IMG/VR virus record: IMGVR_UViG_3300032229_000888 | Location: 1 to 31,357 of that record | From: a virus | Length of the DNA: 31,357 bases | Strand: one strand, 5' to 3' | Shown: piece after piece, positions 8,690 to 18,550 of the stretch | Layout: each line of letters starts with the position of its first letter | Numbering within the stretch: the stretch's first letter is position 1 | Position numbers and translations under genes: made by a program | The notes under the pieces: model-generated | Database searches by the model: none | What the model was told of the DNA's origin: nothing | Seen by the model: only the letters and a program-made list of their open reading frames with translations

Positions 8690-11116
8690 ATGATGTCATT
8701 AAAAATTAAAAAAAGAGGTGGGGAAGATGTTGCATTCAATCCTCAAAAAATTTATAACAGAATTAAAAGAGCTGCGAAAGGGTTGACTGTAAACTCTGAC
8801 GAAATATTCATTAAGGTGATTACATCAGTACCAACTGAAGGAAACATAACAACAAAAGAGTTAGACAAACTTGTCTATGAGATTGCCGCGGCATATACTG
8901 GTAGTCACTATGACTACTCAAGACTTGCATCATCAGTTGCGATTTCATCATATCATAAAGAGACCGACCCAAGTTTTTCTAATGTAATGCATACATTACA
9001 CGTTGATGGTGTAATCCACGATGATTTGATGGCAAAGATTGAAGAGTATGGACCGTCCAAAATTGACGAAGTTATTAATCATGAAAACGATTATAATTTT
9101 GATTACTTTGGTTGGAGATCATTACAAGAAATGTATCTATTGAAAACTCCTCAAGGAAAAGTTATTGAAAGACCACAACATATGTACATGAGAGTTGCGT
9201 TGTGGGTTACAAATACTTTTGAGGAGGCGGTTGAATACTATGAGTCGTTGTCAAGTCAACGTATTTCCAAGGCAACACCAATTATGATTAACTCTGGCAC
9301 AAAAGTTCCTCAGTTGGCTTCTTGTGTATTACACTACAACAATTCCGACTCTAGAGATGGTTTGTTGAAAACTTTAAATGATATTTCAACATATTCATCA
9401 GATGCGGCGGGTATTGGATTATCTATGTCCAATATCAGAAGTAAAGAAAGTCGAATCAAATCTTCAGGTGGATTTGCTGGTGGTTTGTTGAAGTACTTGA
9501 AGATTGTTAATGAATCCTTAAGATATTTCAATCAACAAGGTAGAAGACCTGGTAGTGCGGCAATTTATTTGGAACCGTGGCACAAAGATATTTTTGACTT
9601 GTTGGACATTAAAAAGAATACAGGTGCTGAAGAATTGAGAGCGAGAGACTTGTTTACTGCATTATGGATTCCTGATAATTTTATGAGAGCGGTTAAGAAT
9701 AATGAAGATTGGTACTTATTCTGTCCTAATGACATTATTAAAGCTGGAATTAAACCATTACAAGAATGTTATGGTGAAGAGTACGAACAAAACTACAGTA
9801 AGGCTGTAGACTTGGGAATTGGTCGTAAGGTAAAGGCACAAGAGGTATGGAGTAAAGTAATTGAATCTCAAATTGAGACTGGTGTTCCTTACTTGTGTGC
9901 TAAGGATAGTGCGAACAAGAAAACAAACCATCAAAATATTGGTGTGATTAAACAATCTAACCTATGTAATGAAATCTATCAGTATACTGATGAGAACACA
10001 ACCGCAATTTGTACTCTATCTTCAATCGTTCTTAAAAACTTTATTGTTGAAGGAAAGTTTGATTACAAGTTATTAATTCAAGAAGTTAGAAAGGCAGTAC
10101 GAGCGTTGAACAATGTTATCGACAAAAATAATTATTCAACTGAAAAAGGTCTTAAAGGAGGTTTAGAACAAAGAGCAATTGGTATTGGAGTACAAGGTTT
10201 AGCAGATGTATTCTGTCTTTTGGATTATGTTTTCACTTCTGATGAAGCTAAGACTTTGAACAAAAATATTTTTGAAGCAATTTACTTCGCAGCAATTACT
10301 GAAAGTAATGATTTGTGTAAGAAAGGAATTAGACATCCTTATGAATTCTTCAAAGGTTCTCCGATGTCAAAAGGTATTTTCCAATTTGATATGTGGGAAA
10401 TTAATGACTCTGAGTTATTTTTAGATTGGGAAACATTAAAGAAAGATGTTAAAGAGTTTGGTGTTTGTAACTCTTTGTTTACCGCTCAGATGCCGGTTGC
10501 ATCTTCAGCAAAAATTACAGGTTCATTTGAAATGACTGAACCAGCACATTCAGCACTATTCAACCGAAGAGTTGTTGGTGGGGAAATTATGATTGTGAAT
10601 AAATACTTGATTAATGATTTTGAGAAGATTGGTATTTGGTCTGAGGATTTGAAAAATGAAATTATTTTGAATGAAGGGTCAATTCAAAATATTAACTTCA
10701 ATCAGTATCTTGATGTTGAAGATAAAAACTACAATAAAAAAGTTAAAAGGATTGAACATTTGATTCCAAAATACAAAACTATTTGGGAAATTTCTCAGAA
10801 AGAATTGATTAATATGGCGGCGGATAGAGCACCATTTATTGACCAATCTCAATCGATGAACATTTATATGTCAAATCCGACATTGTCAAAGATTACTTCA
10901 TCACATTTCCATTCATGGGAAAAAGGTTTGAAAACCCTTTGTTATTATGTCAGAACTAAAGCAATTTCAACAGGGGCTAAACATTTGGCTTTAGATATTT
11001 CAAAAGTTCAAAAACCAAAACCTGTTGTAGAAGTTCCAAAGGTTGATTATAGTAGTATGAATTTACCACCAAAACCTGAAGGAATTGAAATCGAATGTTT
11101 CGGTTGTTCTTCGTAA
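8690..11116 (+). CDS. nrdA: Ribonucleotide reductase class I, large (catalytic) subunit NrdA
   Basis: At 808 aa this is family length. An N-terminal ATP-cone (residues ~1-90, KKRGGEDVAFNPQKIYNRI) suggests allosteric activity control is kept. The substrate-reducing cysteine pair is C212 (LASCVLHYN) and C441 (AICTLSS), with the N424/C426/E428 active-site triad in NLCNEI. The radical-transfer pair Y752-Y753 (LCYYVRT) and the C-terminal redox pair C803/C806 (ECFGCSS) are also present, so the catalytic chain appears complete. It reduces ribonucleotides together with NrdB. Two consecutive ATG codons (8690 and 8693) could each start; I take the first. It is the last gene of the replication and nucleotide cassette and is followed by a terminator 10 nt later. 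Confidence 0.95.
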   Translation: MMSLKIKKRGGEDVAFNPQKIYNRIKRAAKGLTVNSDEIFIKVITSVPTEGNITTKELDKLVYEIAAAYTGSHYDYSRLASSVAISSYHKETDPSFSNVMHTLHVDGVIHDDLMAKIEEYGPSKIDEVINHENDYNFDYFGWRSLQEMYLLKTPQGKVIERPQHMYMRVALWVTNTFEEAVEYYESLSSQRISKATPIMINSGTKVPQLASCVLHYNNSDSRDGLLKTLNDISTYSSDAAGIGLSMSNIRSKESRIKSSGGFAGGLLKYLKIVNESLRYFNQQGRRPGSAAIYLEPWHKDIFDLLDIKKNTGAEELRARDLFTALWIPDNFMRAVKNNEDWYLFCPNDIIKAGIKPLQECYGEEYEQNYSKAVDLGIGRKVKAQEVWSKVIESQIETGVPYLCAKDSANKKTNHQNIGVIKQSNLCNEIYQYTDENTTAICTLSSIVLKNFIVEGKFDYKLLIQEVRKAVRALNNVIDKNNYSTEKGLKGGLEQRAIGIGVQGLADVFCLLDYVFTSDEAKTLNKNIFEAIYFAAITESNDLCKKGIRHPYEFFKGSPMSKGIFQFDMWEINDSELFLDWETLKKDVKEFGVCNSLFTAQMPVASSAKITGSFEMTEPAHSALFNRRVVGGEIMIVNKYLINDFEKIGIWSEDLKNEIILNEGSIQNINFNQYLDVEDKNYNKKVKRIEHLIPKYKTIWEISQKELINMAADRAPFIDQSQSMNIYMSNPTLSKITSSHFHSWEKGLKTLCYYVRTKAISTGAKHLALDISKVQKPKPVVEVPKVDYSSMNLPPKPEGIEIECFGCSS

Positions 11117-11126
11117 TTAAATAATT

Positions 11127-11152
11127 AATCCCGATATATTTCGGGATTTTTT
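11127..11152 (+). terminator. Rho-independent terminator after nrdA
   Basis: An 8-bp stem (AATCCCGA with TCGGGATT) and a 6-nt AT loop lead into TTTTTT. It separates the dNTP/replication cassette from the baseplate genes. A further TTTCGGG copy of the 3' arm follows at about 11154-11160. Confidence 0.88.
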
Positions 11153-11161
11153 ATTTCGGGC

Positions 11162-11170
11162 TATTTATAA
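11162..11170 (+). promoter_or_regulatory. Candidate late-promoter motif TATTTATAA before gp25 gene
   Basis: TATTTATAA lies between the nrdA terminator and the gp25-like start codon, 29 nt before the ATG at 11200. The core is the same as at 13587 and 22170. Since a terminator lies just upstream, a new promoter for the baseplate genes is expected here. Confidence 0.42.
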
Positions 11171-11199
11171 GGAAAAACAAGGGACTTATATTTATCTTT

Positions 11200-11670
11200 A
11201 TGGCAAACGGAGTTACATATGGTATTAATTTTCCATTCAGAGATTCAAGACGAGGAGATTATTTAGAGCTTACTCAATTAGCAGACCAACAGGTAAAGTC
11301 AGATTTAATTCATTTACTTCTAACCAGAAAGGGAAGTAGATATTATCTACCAAATTTTGGAACAAGATTATATGAATTTTTATTTGAGCCTTTCGATGGA
11401 TTAACGTTTGATGCAATTCAATCGGATATAAGGGATGCGGTTCAGACTTTTATGCCGAATCTTTTATTAAATCAAATAACAATAACACCAGCAGACCCTG
11501 AGGAAGAAGTAGATAGTATGATAGGAGAAAATACACTTGGTACAAGTGAATCACCAATCTATAGATTACCAGGTAAAGGAACCTCAGAATATACTGCAAA
11601 AATTAGAATAGATTATTCAAATAACAGATCAAGTTTTGCTCAAAGTGATTTTGTTATTATTAATATTTAA
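11200..11670 (+). CDS. 25: Baseplate wedge protein, T4 gp25 / GPW family
   Basis: This 156-aa protein has the hallmarks of the GPW/gp25 family: an N-terminal NFPFRD region, the central helix ADQQVKSDLIHLLLTRKGSR, the strongly conserved YLPNFGTRLYEFLFEP, and a helix FDAIQSDIRDAV. In T4, gp25 joins the baseplate wedge to the tail sheath initiation layer and primes sheath polymerisation; the same is inferred here. It is somewhat longer than T4 gp25 (132 aa) because of an acidic loop (nt ~11495-11560) before the last strand. The next gene is the gp6 homologue, 5 nt downstream, the usual functional pairing. Confidence 0.92.
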   Translation: MANGVTYGINFPFRDSRRGDYLELTQLADQQVKSDLIHLLLTRKGSRYYLPNFGTRLYEFLFEPFDGLTFDAIQSDIRDAVQTFMPNLLLNQITITPADPEEEVDSMIGENTLGTSESPIYRLPGKGTSEYTAKIRIDYSNNRSSFAQSDFVIINI

Positions 11671-11675
11671 TATAG

Positions 11676-13514
11676 ATGGCAAATCGTAAAATTTCATATA
11701 CAACCAGAGATTATCAGGGAATAAGAACTGAGTTACTTAATTATGTAAGGACTTACTATCCTGAACTTATCCAAGATTTTAATGACGCATCTGTATTCTC
11801 GGTGTTTTTAGATTTGAACGCTGCAGTTGCTGACAACCTACATTATCATATAGATAGAAGCATTCAAGAAACTGTACTTCAATACGCACAACAGAGGTCT
11901 TCAATTTATAATATCGCCAGAACTTATGGTTTGAAATTGCCAGGACAAAGACCATCTGTAGCCTTAGTAGATTTTTCAATAACTGTTCCTGTATTTGGTG
12001 ATAAAGAAGACGAGAGATATTTGGGAGTTTTGACAAGAGGTTCTCAAGTTTCAGGAGCTGGTATTGTGTTTGAAAATATATATGATGTTGATTTTACCTC
12101 ACCATACAATGCGCAAGGTTTTCCAAACCGACTTAAAATTCCAAACCGTAATGCCAACAATGTCATAATCAATTATACTATTACTAAAAGAGAACTTGTT
12201 GTAAATGGAATTACAAAAGTTTTCAAACGAGTAATAACTCCAAATGATGTTAAACCATTTTTTGAATTGTTTTTACCTGAAAAAAATGTTTTGGGTATTA
12301 CAAGTGTTTTGTTAAAAAGTGGTACTGAATATACAAATATCCCTACTGTCGCAGAATTTTTAGGTACACCTAATAAATGGTATGAAGTAGATGCATTAGC
12401 CGAAGACAGAGTATTCATCGAGGATCCTACTAAAGTTTCTGACCAACCTGGAATTAAGGTAGGAAGATATATACAAACATCAAACAGATTCATCAGTGAA
12501 TATACTCCTGAAGGGTTTAAGAAGTTGACATTTGGTGGAGGAACAAATACGGCTCAAGATGCCTTAGACCAATTTACAACTGTAGGGGCAACAATCGACT
12601 TACAAAGATATTCAAATAATTTATCTTTGGGGTCAGCTTTAACACCTAATTCAACTTTATTTGTGCAATACCGAGTAGGTGGTGGATTGGGTACAAACTT
12701 AGGTACAAATGTAATTACACAAATAGGAACTGTTTCATTTTTTGTTAATGGACCTTCTGAACTTACAAACTCTTCGGTGGTGAATTCTTTGAGATGTAAT
12801 AACGTTACTGCTGCAATTGGTGGGGCGGGATTACCATCACTCGAAGAAATTAGGAATTATGTTTCGTTCAACTTTTCAGCACAAAAAAGAGCGGTGACTG
12901 TACAAGATTACGAATCGATTATTAGGAATATGCCTTCTGAGTTTGGTGCACCTGCCAAAGTATCAGTAACTGAAAATAATAATAAAATATTAATTCAGTT
13001 ATTATCTTATGATACTTCTGGTAAGTTGACGAATATAGTTTCGAATACTTTGAGACAAAACATTGCAACATATCTTTCTAACTACAGAATGATGAATGAT
13101 TACATATCAATTTTCACCGCTGAAGTGATTGATTTAAGTGTTGAAGTTCAAGTCGTATTAACTTCAGCTCAAAATTCAGGACAAGTAATTGCTGAAATAG
13201 TTGACAGAATTTCAACATATTTTAATCCTCAAGTCAGAGAATTGGGACAAAACGTTTATTTATCAGAGATACAAAGCATTGTTCAAAACCAAAGTGGTGT
13301 TCTAAGTGTTTCTTCAATCAAAGTTTTCAATAATGTTGGTGGTCAATATTCTTCAGCAGAAACTTCAATGGAATATTCAGACCCTGAAACGAAACAAATT
13401 GCACCTGTTAATTCAACAATTTTCGCACAACCTTCTCAAGTGTATCAAATTAGATATCCAAATAAGGATATTAAAGTCTCGGTAATTAATTTCCAATCTA
13501 CAACATTATCGTAA
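11676..13514 (+). CDS. 6: Baseplate wedge protein, T4 gp6 / baseplate J family
   Basis: This 612-aa protein is close to T4 gp6 in length (660 aa). The N-terminus has the typical start SYTTRDYQGIRTELLNYV with DFNDASVFSVFLDLNAAVAD and an HIDRSIQE helix, then the middle baseplate-J-type region (residues ~385-470) with VTVQDYESIIRNMPSEFG, which is very characteristic. The C-terminus carries a YLSEIQSIVQNQSGVLSV segment. gp6 forms the ring of heterodimers that clamps the wedges in the inner baseplate. It starts 5 nt after the gp25-like gene and probably shares its transcript. It is followed by a 95-nt gap with a candidate promoter. Confidence 0.9.
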   Translation: MANRKISYTTRDYQGIRTELLNYVRTYYPELIQDFNDASVFSVFLDLNAAVADNLHYHIDRSIQETVLQYAQQRSSIYNIARTYGLKLPGQRPSVALVDFSITVPVFGDKEDERYLGVLTRGSQVSGAGIVFENIYDVDFTSPYNAQGFPNRLKIPNRNANNVIINYTITKRELVVNGITKVFKRVITPNDVKPFFELFLPEKNVLGITSVLLKSGTEYTNIPTVAEFLGTPNKWYEVDALAEDRVFIEDPTKVSDQPGIKVGRYIQTSNRFISEYTPEGFKKLTFGGGTNTAQDALDQFTTVGATIDLQRYSNNLSLGSALTPNSTLFVQYRVGGGLGTNLGTNVITQIGTVSFFVNGPSELTNSSVVNSLRCNNVTAAIGGAGLPSLEEIRNYVSFNFSAQKRAVTVQDYESIIRNMPSEFGAPAKVSVTENNNKILIQLLSYDTSGKLTNIVSNTLRQNIATYLSNYRMMNDYISIFTAEVIDLSVEVQVVLTSAQNSGQVIAEIVDRISTYFNPQVRELGQNVYLSEIQSIVQNQSGVLSVSSIKVFNNVGGQYSSAETSMEYSDPETKQIAPVNSTIFAQPSQVYQIRYPNKDIKVSVINFQSTTLS

Positions 13515-13586
13515 TAGGTTTATTATCTAATACTTTGGTCTATAATTTATCATGTGTGTATCAACTTTGAAAAATTACACATAAAG

Positions 13587-13595
13587 TATTTATAA
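13587..13595 (+). promoter_or_regulatory. Candidate late-promoter motif TATTTATAA before the 1646-aa gene
   Basis: TATTTATAA ends 14 nt before the ATG at 13610, in a 95-nt gap between the gp6-like gene and the giant structural gene. A weak inverted repeat (TGTGTA at 13555-13560, TACACA at 13576-13581) lies just upstream but has no T-tract, so I do not call a terminator. Confidence 0.42.
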
Positions 13596-13609
13596 ACTAA
13601 AGACAATAG

Positions 13610-16600
13610 ATGGGCGATTCATATAGAATTAAGACCGAACTTGGTATTAACAAATCAATTAACGTACAATTAGACCAAGAGTTTGAGTTCTTAGAAATTT
13701 TATCTCTCAAGATACAACAGACAGACATCTACACAAGAAGTTGTGCTGATTATGGTGTCTTAGTTGGTCGAGTTACGGCAAATAACGGATTCGGAATACC
13801 GAATGCGAGAGTTTCAATATTCATTCCTATTGAACAAGTCGATGAATCAAATCCATTGATTACATCTATATATCCTTACAAATCTCCAAATGATAAAAAT
13901 GAAGATGGGTATAGATATAATTTACTTCCCTACACTCCTTCATACTCAAAACATTCTGCGACAGGAACTTTACCATCAAGATCGGATGTATTGACTGGAG
14001 GCACTGCTGTTGAAATTTACGACAAGTATTACAGATTTACTTCTAAAACTAATGATAGTGGTGATTACATGATTATGGGTGTTCCACTCGGGCAACAAAC
14101 TATAGTCATGGACGTAGACCTTTCAGACATCGGTGAATTTTCTCTAACACCTCAAGATTTAATTAGAATTGGTTTAGCCACTGAGGCACAAGTTGCAGGA
14201 AATAAATTTAGAACATCAAGTGACTTAAATTCTTTACCACAAATAATTAACTTAGTTAAAAATGCTGAAATTTCTCCTTTGTGGGGAGATCCTGAAATAT
14301 GTGACATATCAATTAATAGATTAGATTTTGACTTACGAGATGATGCAAATGTTGATATTCAACCAACATCAGTTTTTATGGGGTCAATTTTTTCGACTGA
14401 AGATAATTTTAGACTCAGATCTAATCGAATACTTGGAAACGAATTGGGATGTAGACCTCGTGACAACATGGGGAATTTGTGTGACCTTATTCCGGGCCCA
14501 GGACAAATATTAGCAATCAGACAGACAATCCAACAAGATGAGGATGGTAATCCTGTGTTGGAGGTTTATGAGTTGGAGCAAGCTGGAAATGTCATAGATG
14601 GGGATGGAACATGGATTGTCGAACTTCCAATGAATTTAGATTACTTTATAACAAACGAGTTTGGTGAAAAAGTAATATCGAGTGATACTACGGTTGGTAT
14701 TCCGAGTAAAGCAAAATATAGATTCAAAATCAAATGGCAACAGTCACCTGGTTTATCTCAACAAACTAGAAGAGCAAGTTTTTTAATTCCAAATGTTAGA
14801 GAATATGGTTGGATTAGTTCTAATGACGATCCAAATTATTCATCAAGTGTTACCGCAAAAAATAAATTAAAAAGTTCTTATTACTTTGGATTAGATTGGA
14901 ATGGTTATGTGACAGGGTTTACAAGCTCAGAAAGAATTCAAAAGCTCAACGAGATAATTGATTGCCAAGACACTTTTTATGAATTCAAATTTAATCGGGT
15001 TTACACTGTTTCAAATTTGATTGACCAATACAAAAAAGGAGGAAGAGGAAGATTTATAGGAATAAAAGAAATCGATGATTCATCTTGTAATTCAACTGTG
15101 AATAAATTTCCTACGAATGATGGATTTAAAAATTTCAACATATTATTTTTTGTATTTTCATTATTAATGCAAGTAATCCAAATTATTTCTATTCCTTTAT
15201 TAATAGTAATACATGTTTTAGCCTTTGTGTGGAATTTATTTGTTCAATTAAAACCTTGGCTTGATGCTATACTTGGAATTCTAACTGGATATTACTTATT
15301 TCGGGCGGGTAAATTTTTTGTTACCTTTATAAAAGAAAAGATACAGGCAAAAAACTATTTTGCGACAGCCGTCGCGATAGCGGCGTTGCCTATCTTTGGT
15401 GCAATTTTATCGGCCTCGTATACTATTGCGGGGGGAGTTGCCGCGGCGGCGGCTGCTGAGGCTTTTGGTCTTTTTCTTAAAAACTTAGCGACTGCGGCGG
15501 CGATAGGAGGGTTATTAATTACCTTAAATGTTATTTTCAGACTAGTCAAGGGCCAACCAGTTAAAGGGTTCAATCTTCCAGTAATTACCTACCCTGATTG
15601 TTCATCTTGTGACTGTGGAAGTACCGACATAGAACCTGAAAACTCTAGTTTACCTTTAAGTACTTTAGTAACACAATTTTCCAATCAATCGTTATATTAT
15701 AATAATTTAGTTAGTTCTGTAACTCAATTAGGAATTTCTAATGAAAACTCTGAACTTGCTGCAGGGTCTTTTTCTTCGACTATTGGAGGAAATAATGAAG
15801 CACAAAATAATAATCAGGTTTATAAAGTAATGAAATCTGATATTTCACTATTAACTGATGAAAATAATAGTGATATAACATATGAATTTTTCTCTTACTC
15901 AAGAGATATTCCGTTTGGAGAAAGAATAAATAATTTTAATTTACGACAAAAATATTTTAATGGTTCAAATCGTATTAGTGTTTCATTCGATACTAACTTA
16001 AACAAACATTATGACAATACATTAGTATTAATTTATGACGCACCTTTAGACTCAGGTACTCTTTTGACTTTTGTAAATCCTTTACTTACCAGAGACGTAA
16101 ATGCGACGTATACTGGAAATACTGGGCCATATGAAAGGGGGATAGGTGGAACACCATTGAATCCCGAAGCTTCAACTTATGTTGTCGAGTATTGTGACCC
16201 AAACAATCAACTAAACAACTTATCGGTAAGTTATTTGTTAAACACAGGATCGACAATAACTAATTACAAATTTCCATCTGATGTTGAATACTTCCAAGTA
16301 CTGACAGGAATTACCGTTGCAGATGCCTCTAATTTATGGAATACATCTACTGTTGGGTCATTACCGAACATAATGAACTCTGGAACTCAGGTCATTTTAA
16401 GTACAAAAATACCTATTATTGGTTGGAACGAAACAAGTTTTTCTGAACTGCAAATCAAAAATTTATTCGAATCATTTTCAGAAAAGTACATTTTAATTTT
16501 GCAACGAGGTGTCGACCCATACTCACCACTTTATAATAACAAGTATGGATTAGGTAAGTTATTCGGATTGGCAAATGAAGATGATTTTACTATAACAGCA

Positions 16601-18550
16601 AATACCAGATTGAATATTCCAATTCAAAAATTACCTGATAGTACAATATCAGTCCAAAAATTTACCTCACAAAATAATATTTTTTACCCTTCTCATTTTT
16701 TTGCTGGTGATGCTTCACAATTTTCTGGATTTACAACTAGTATAGTTGGGTACTACGGTGGATATGACGCGTCTAATCGACCACCAAATTCATCAGTACT
16801 TAATGTTAATGGTGTAAACTGTTTTGTGTCGTCAACATCAAACAAAACTTGGTCTAGTGGTATAGATGAGCCCGCTAGATATACTACTTCTGAAGATTTA
16901 TCAGGTGGCGGGTATTATTTTCTAGAAGGAGGAAGGGAACCTAACTTAACAAAAATAACATATAATACAAGTGTGTTATTACCAAGTCTAACTGCAAATC
17001 CAATGAGTATTACTTCAAGGATAAATAATGTTATGAGAACTGATAGACTTCCATCGTCAGATGTTTTGGATGGATCTAGTTTTAATTATAACCCGGCATT
17101 ACTACAACAAAACTTAGGGTTCGGGGTATATTTAATTGATGATGAGGGAAACTCAACTATAACACCAAACTTTTCAATTGGTGCTGACATAACTAATCCT
17201 GATATTGTGGGTCAATACGCTTATGAGAATGTTTTTGAAACTCTCAATAACTGTAGTCAAACTGTAAGTTTGGGATGTTATGAGGGATTTGGTACTGACT
17301 TCCAAGTCAATCAAAACTGCGCAGATAAAGATGCGGTTATAGGAGGTTGCTATCGATTCCTGAAGAGACCTCTATTGGACATAGGAAAAGATGTACGAAA
17401 TTTCAATGAGTGGGCTTATCGATGGAGATTTTTTTATGGATTATGTCAAGGTGTATTGTCTCAATCATTTGTAAACAATTGGATAAATGGAGCATTGTAT
17501 ATGTATCCAATACAAATTAATACAATTTTTGATTCTCAAAATAAACCTCAACCACCTATTTTCTGTAAAGATGTAATATACTTTGAAAGTGATACTAATA
17601 ACTTCTATTATAGAAGCAGTCCATTTAACGAGTTTACAAATAAATTTGTTGGTAAATTAGCAACCCAAGTAGGATCGCTTAATGATTTGAATCTTCAGTC
17701 CCCTACTACAATCATCAATCTTGGAATGAAGGATAGTTTCTATAATGAAATCGTCTTGGGTGATGGTGATACAGGGGCTTATGTGATGAATCAAATGAAT
17801 CCTACTTCATATGGAGACCCATCTGACTTGATAAACCTTTTTGTGATTTCAAGAATTACTGATGAAAAATTTTTACAAAGGATAATTAGTGGGGCGGATA
17901 ATGGAATTAACCAACTTTTTTCAAGACCAGATCTTCGAATTGACGGTGATTTAGCTCAATTATTATCTATTAACTCAGAATTGGGTGTAATTAAGTTTTC
18001 ACCTGAATTCTATCAAATTGTTCCTAATCAATTAGGGCCTGTAGAAGTTTTAGGAACTCCGTCAAATCCTTTAATTGCTGTTTGGTTTTCATCCACAACC
18101 GAGGACCTTCAAGTTAAAGATTACTTAACTCCAGGTAGAATTAATTTCAGAACAAATGATAATTCTGTAAATTATCCATATCCATATGGAATCAAATCAC
18201 AGGTAGTTCCTTTTTATCAATGGAAACTTAGAAATCAAAATACAATTTTTGGGACGGAACTAAATGATTGGGGAACCGACTATGTAGATATTGTACAAGA
18301 TAAACTATATCAATCTTTAGACAGAACGAGTCTTACAACTCCTAACTATTTTAGACCTTTGACAAGTAGTGTAAGTGACCTGTATGCAAGAGGTTACATT
18401 TTTAGTGTAGACGCTGCGGGTAATTATTCTACAACTGGTGCTTCGTCAGGTCGATTTATTGTTGGTGCACCATTTCATTTTTATTTTGGGATAGTTAAAG
18501 GTAATAGTGCTTTAGATAAATTCAAAACAAAGTATTCTGTAGATGAATAA
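13610..18550 (+). CDS. Giant baseplate/tail structural protein with carboxypeptidase-regulatory-like domain and internal hydrophobic block (1646 aa)
   Basis: This is the largest gene here. Residues ~48-170 look like a carboxypeptidase-regulatory-like beta sandwich (VLVGRVTANNGFGIPNARV, then SGDYMIMGVPLGQQTIVMD). A mixed region follows. Residues ~507-647 are strikingly hydrophobic: several segments such as ILFFVFSLLMQVI and IPLLIVIHVLAFVWNLFV, then an Ala-rich stretch, then GLLITLNVIFRL; they could form about four to six membrane helices. A Cys cluster (DCSSCDCG, ~661-668) follows. The rest (~670-1646) is Asn/Ser/Thr/Tyr-rich, beta-type structural sequence. Position after gp25 and gp6 homologues supports a baseplate or tail-tip role. 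The hydrophobic block suggests it may enter or contact the host membrane during infection; that is inference. The last 8 nt overlap the next gene. Confidence 0.85.
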   Translation: MGDSYRIKTELGINKSINVQLDQEFEFLEILSLKIQQTDIYTRSCADYGVLVGRVTANNGFGIPNARVSIFIPIEQVDESNPLITSIYPYKSPNDKNEDGYRYNLLPYTPSYSKHSATGTLPSRSDVLTGGTAVEIYDKYYRFTSKTNDSGDYMIMGVPLGQQTIVMDVDLSDIGEFSLTPQDLIRIGLATEAQVAGNKFRTSSDLNSLPQIINLVKNAEISPLWGDPEICDISINRLDFDLRDDANVDIQPTSVFMGSIFSTEDNFRLRSNRILGNELGCRPRDNMGNLCDLIPGPGQILAIRQTIQQDEDGNPVLEVYELEQAGNVIDGDGTWIVELPMNLDYFITNEFGEKVISSDTTVGIPSKAKYRFKIKWQQSPGLSQQTRRASFLIPNVREYGWISSNDDPNYSSSVTAKNKLKSSYYFGLDWNGYVTGFTSSERIQKLNEIIDCQDTFYEFKFNRVYTVSNLIDQYKKGGRGRFIGIKEIDDSSCNSTVNKFPTNDGFKNFNILFFVFSLLMQVIQIISIPLLIVIHVLAFVWNLFVQLKPWLDAILGILTGYYLFRAGKFFVTFIKEKIQAKNYFATAVAIAALPIFGAILSASYTIAGGVAAAAAAEAFGLFLKNLATAAAIGGLLITLNVIFRLVKGQPVKGFNLPVITYPDCSSCDCGSTDIEPENSSLPLSTLVTQFSNQSLYYNNLVSSVTQLGISNENSELAAGSFSSTIGGNNEAQNNNQVYKVMKSDISLLTDENNSDITYEFFSYSRDIPFGERINNFNLRQKYFNGSNRISVSFDTNLNKHYDNTLVLIYDAPLDSGTLLTFVNPLLTRDVNATYTGNTGPYERGIGGTPLNPEASTYVVEYCDPNNQLNNLSVSYLLNTGSTITNYKFPSDVEYFQVLTGITVADASNLWNTSTVGSLPNIMNSGTQVILSTKIPIIGWNETSFSELQIKNLFESFSEKYILILQRGVDPYSPLYNNKYGLGKLFGLANEDDFTITANTRLNIPIQKLPDSTISVQKFTSQNNIFYPSHFFAGDASQFSGFTTSIVGYYGGYDASNRPPNSSVLNVNGVNCFVSSTSNKTWSSGIDEPARYTTSEDLSGGGYYFLEGGREPNLTKITYNTSVLLPSLTANPMSITSRINNVMRTDRLPSSDVLDGSSFNYNPALLQQNLGFGVYLIDDEGNSTITPNFSIGADITNPDIVGQYAYENVFETLNNCSQTVSLGCYEGFGTDFQVNQNCADKDAVIGGCYRFLKRPLLDIGKDVRNFNEWAYRWRFFYGLCQGVLSQSFVNNWINGALYMYPIQINTIFDSQNKPQPPIFCKDVIYFESDTNNFYYRSSPFNEFTNKFVGKLATQVGSLNDLNLQSPTTIINLGMKDSFYNEIVLGDGDTGAYVMNQMNPTSYGDPSDLINLFVISRITDEKFLQRIISGADNGINQLFSRPDLRIDGDLAQLLSINSELGVIKFSPEFYQIVPNQLGPVEVLGTPSNPLIAVWFSSTTEDLQVKDYLTPGRINFRTNDNSVNYPYPYGIKSQVVPFYQWKLRNQNTIFGTELNDWGTDYVDIVQDKLYQSLDRTSLTTPNYFRPLTSSVSDLYARGYIFSVDAAGNYSTTGASSGRFIVGAPFHFYFGIVKGNSALDKFKTKYSVDE

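Noticed and set aside
13552-13582. Inverted repeat in the gap before the 1646-aa gene as terminator
   Set aside because: The stem is only about 6 bp with a 15-nt loop and has no T-tract.
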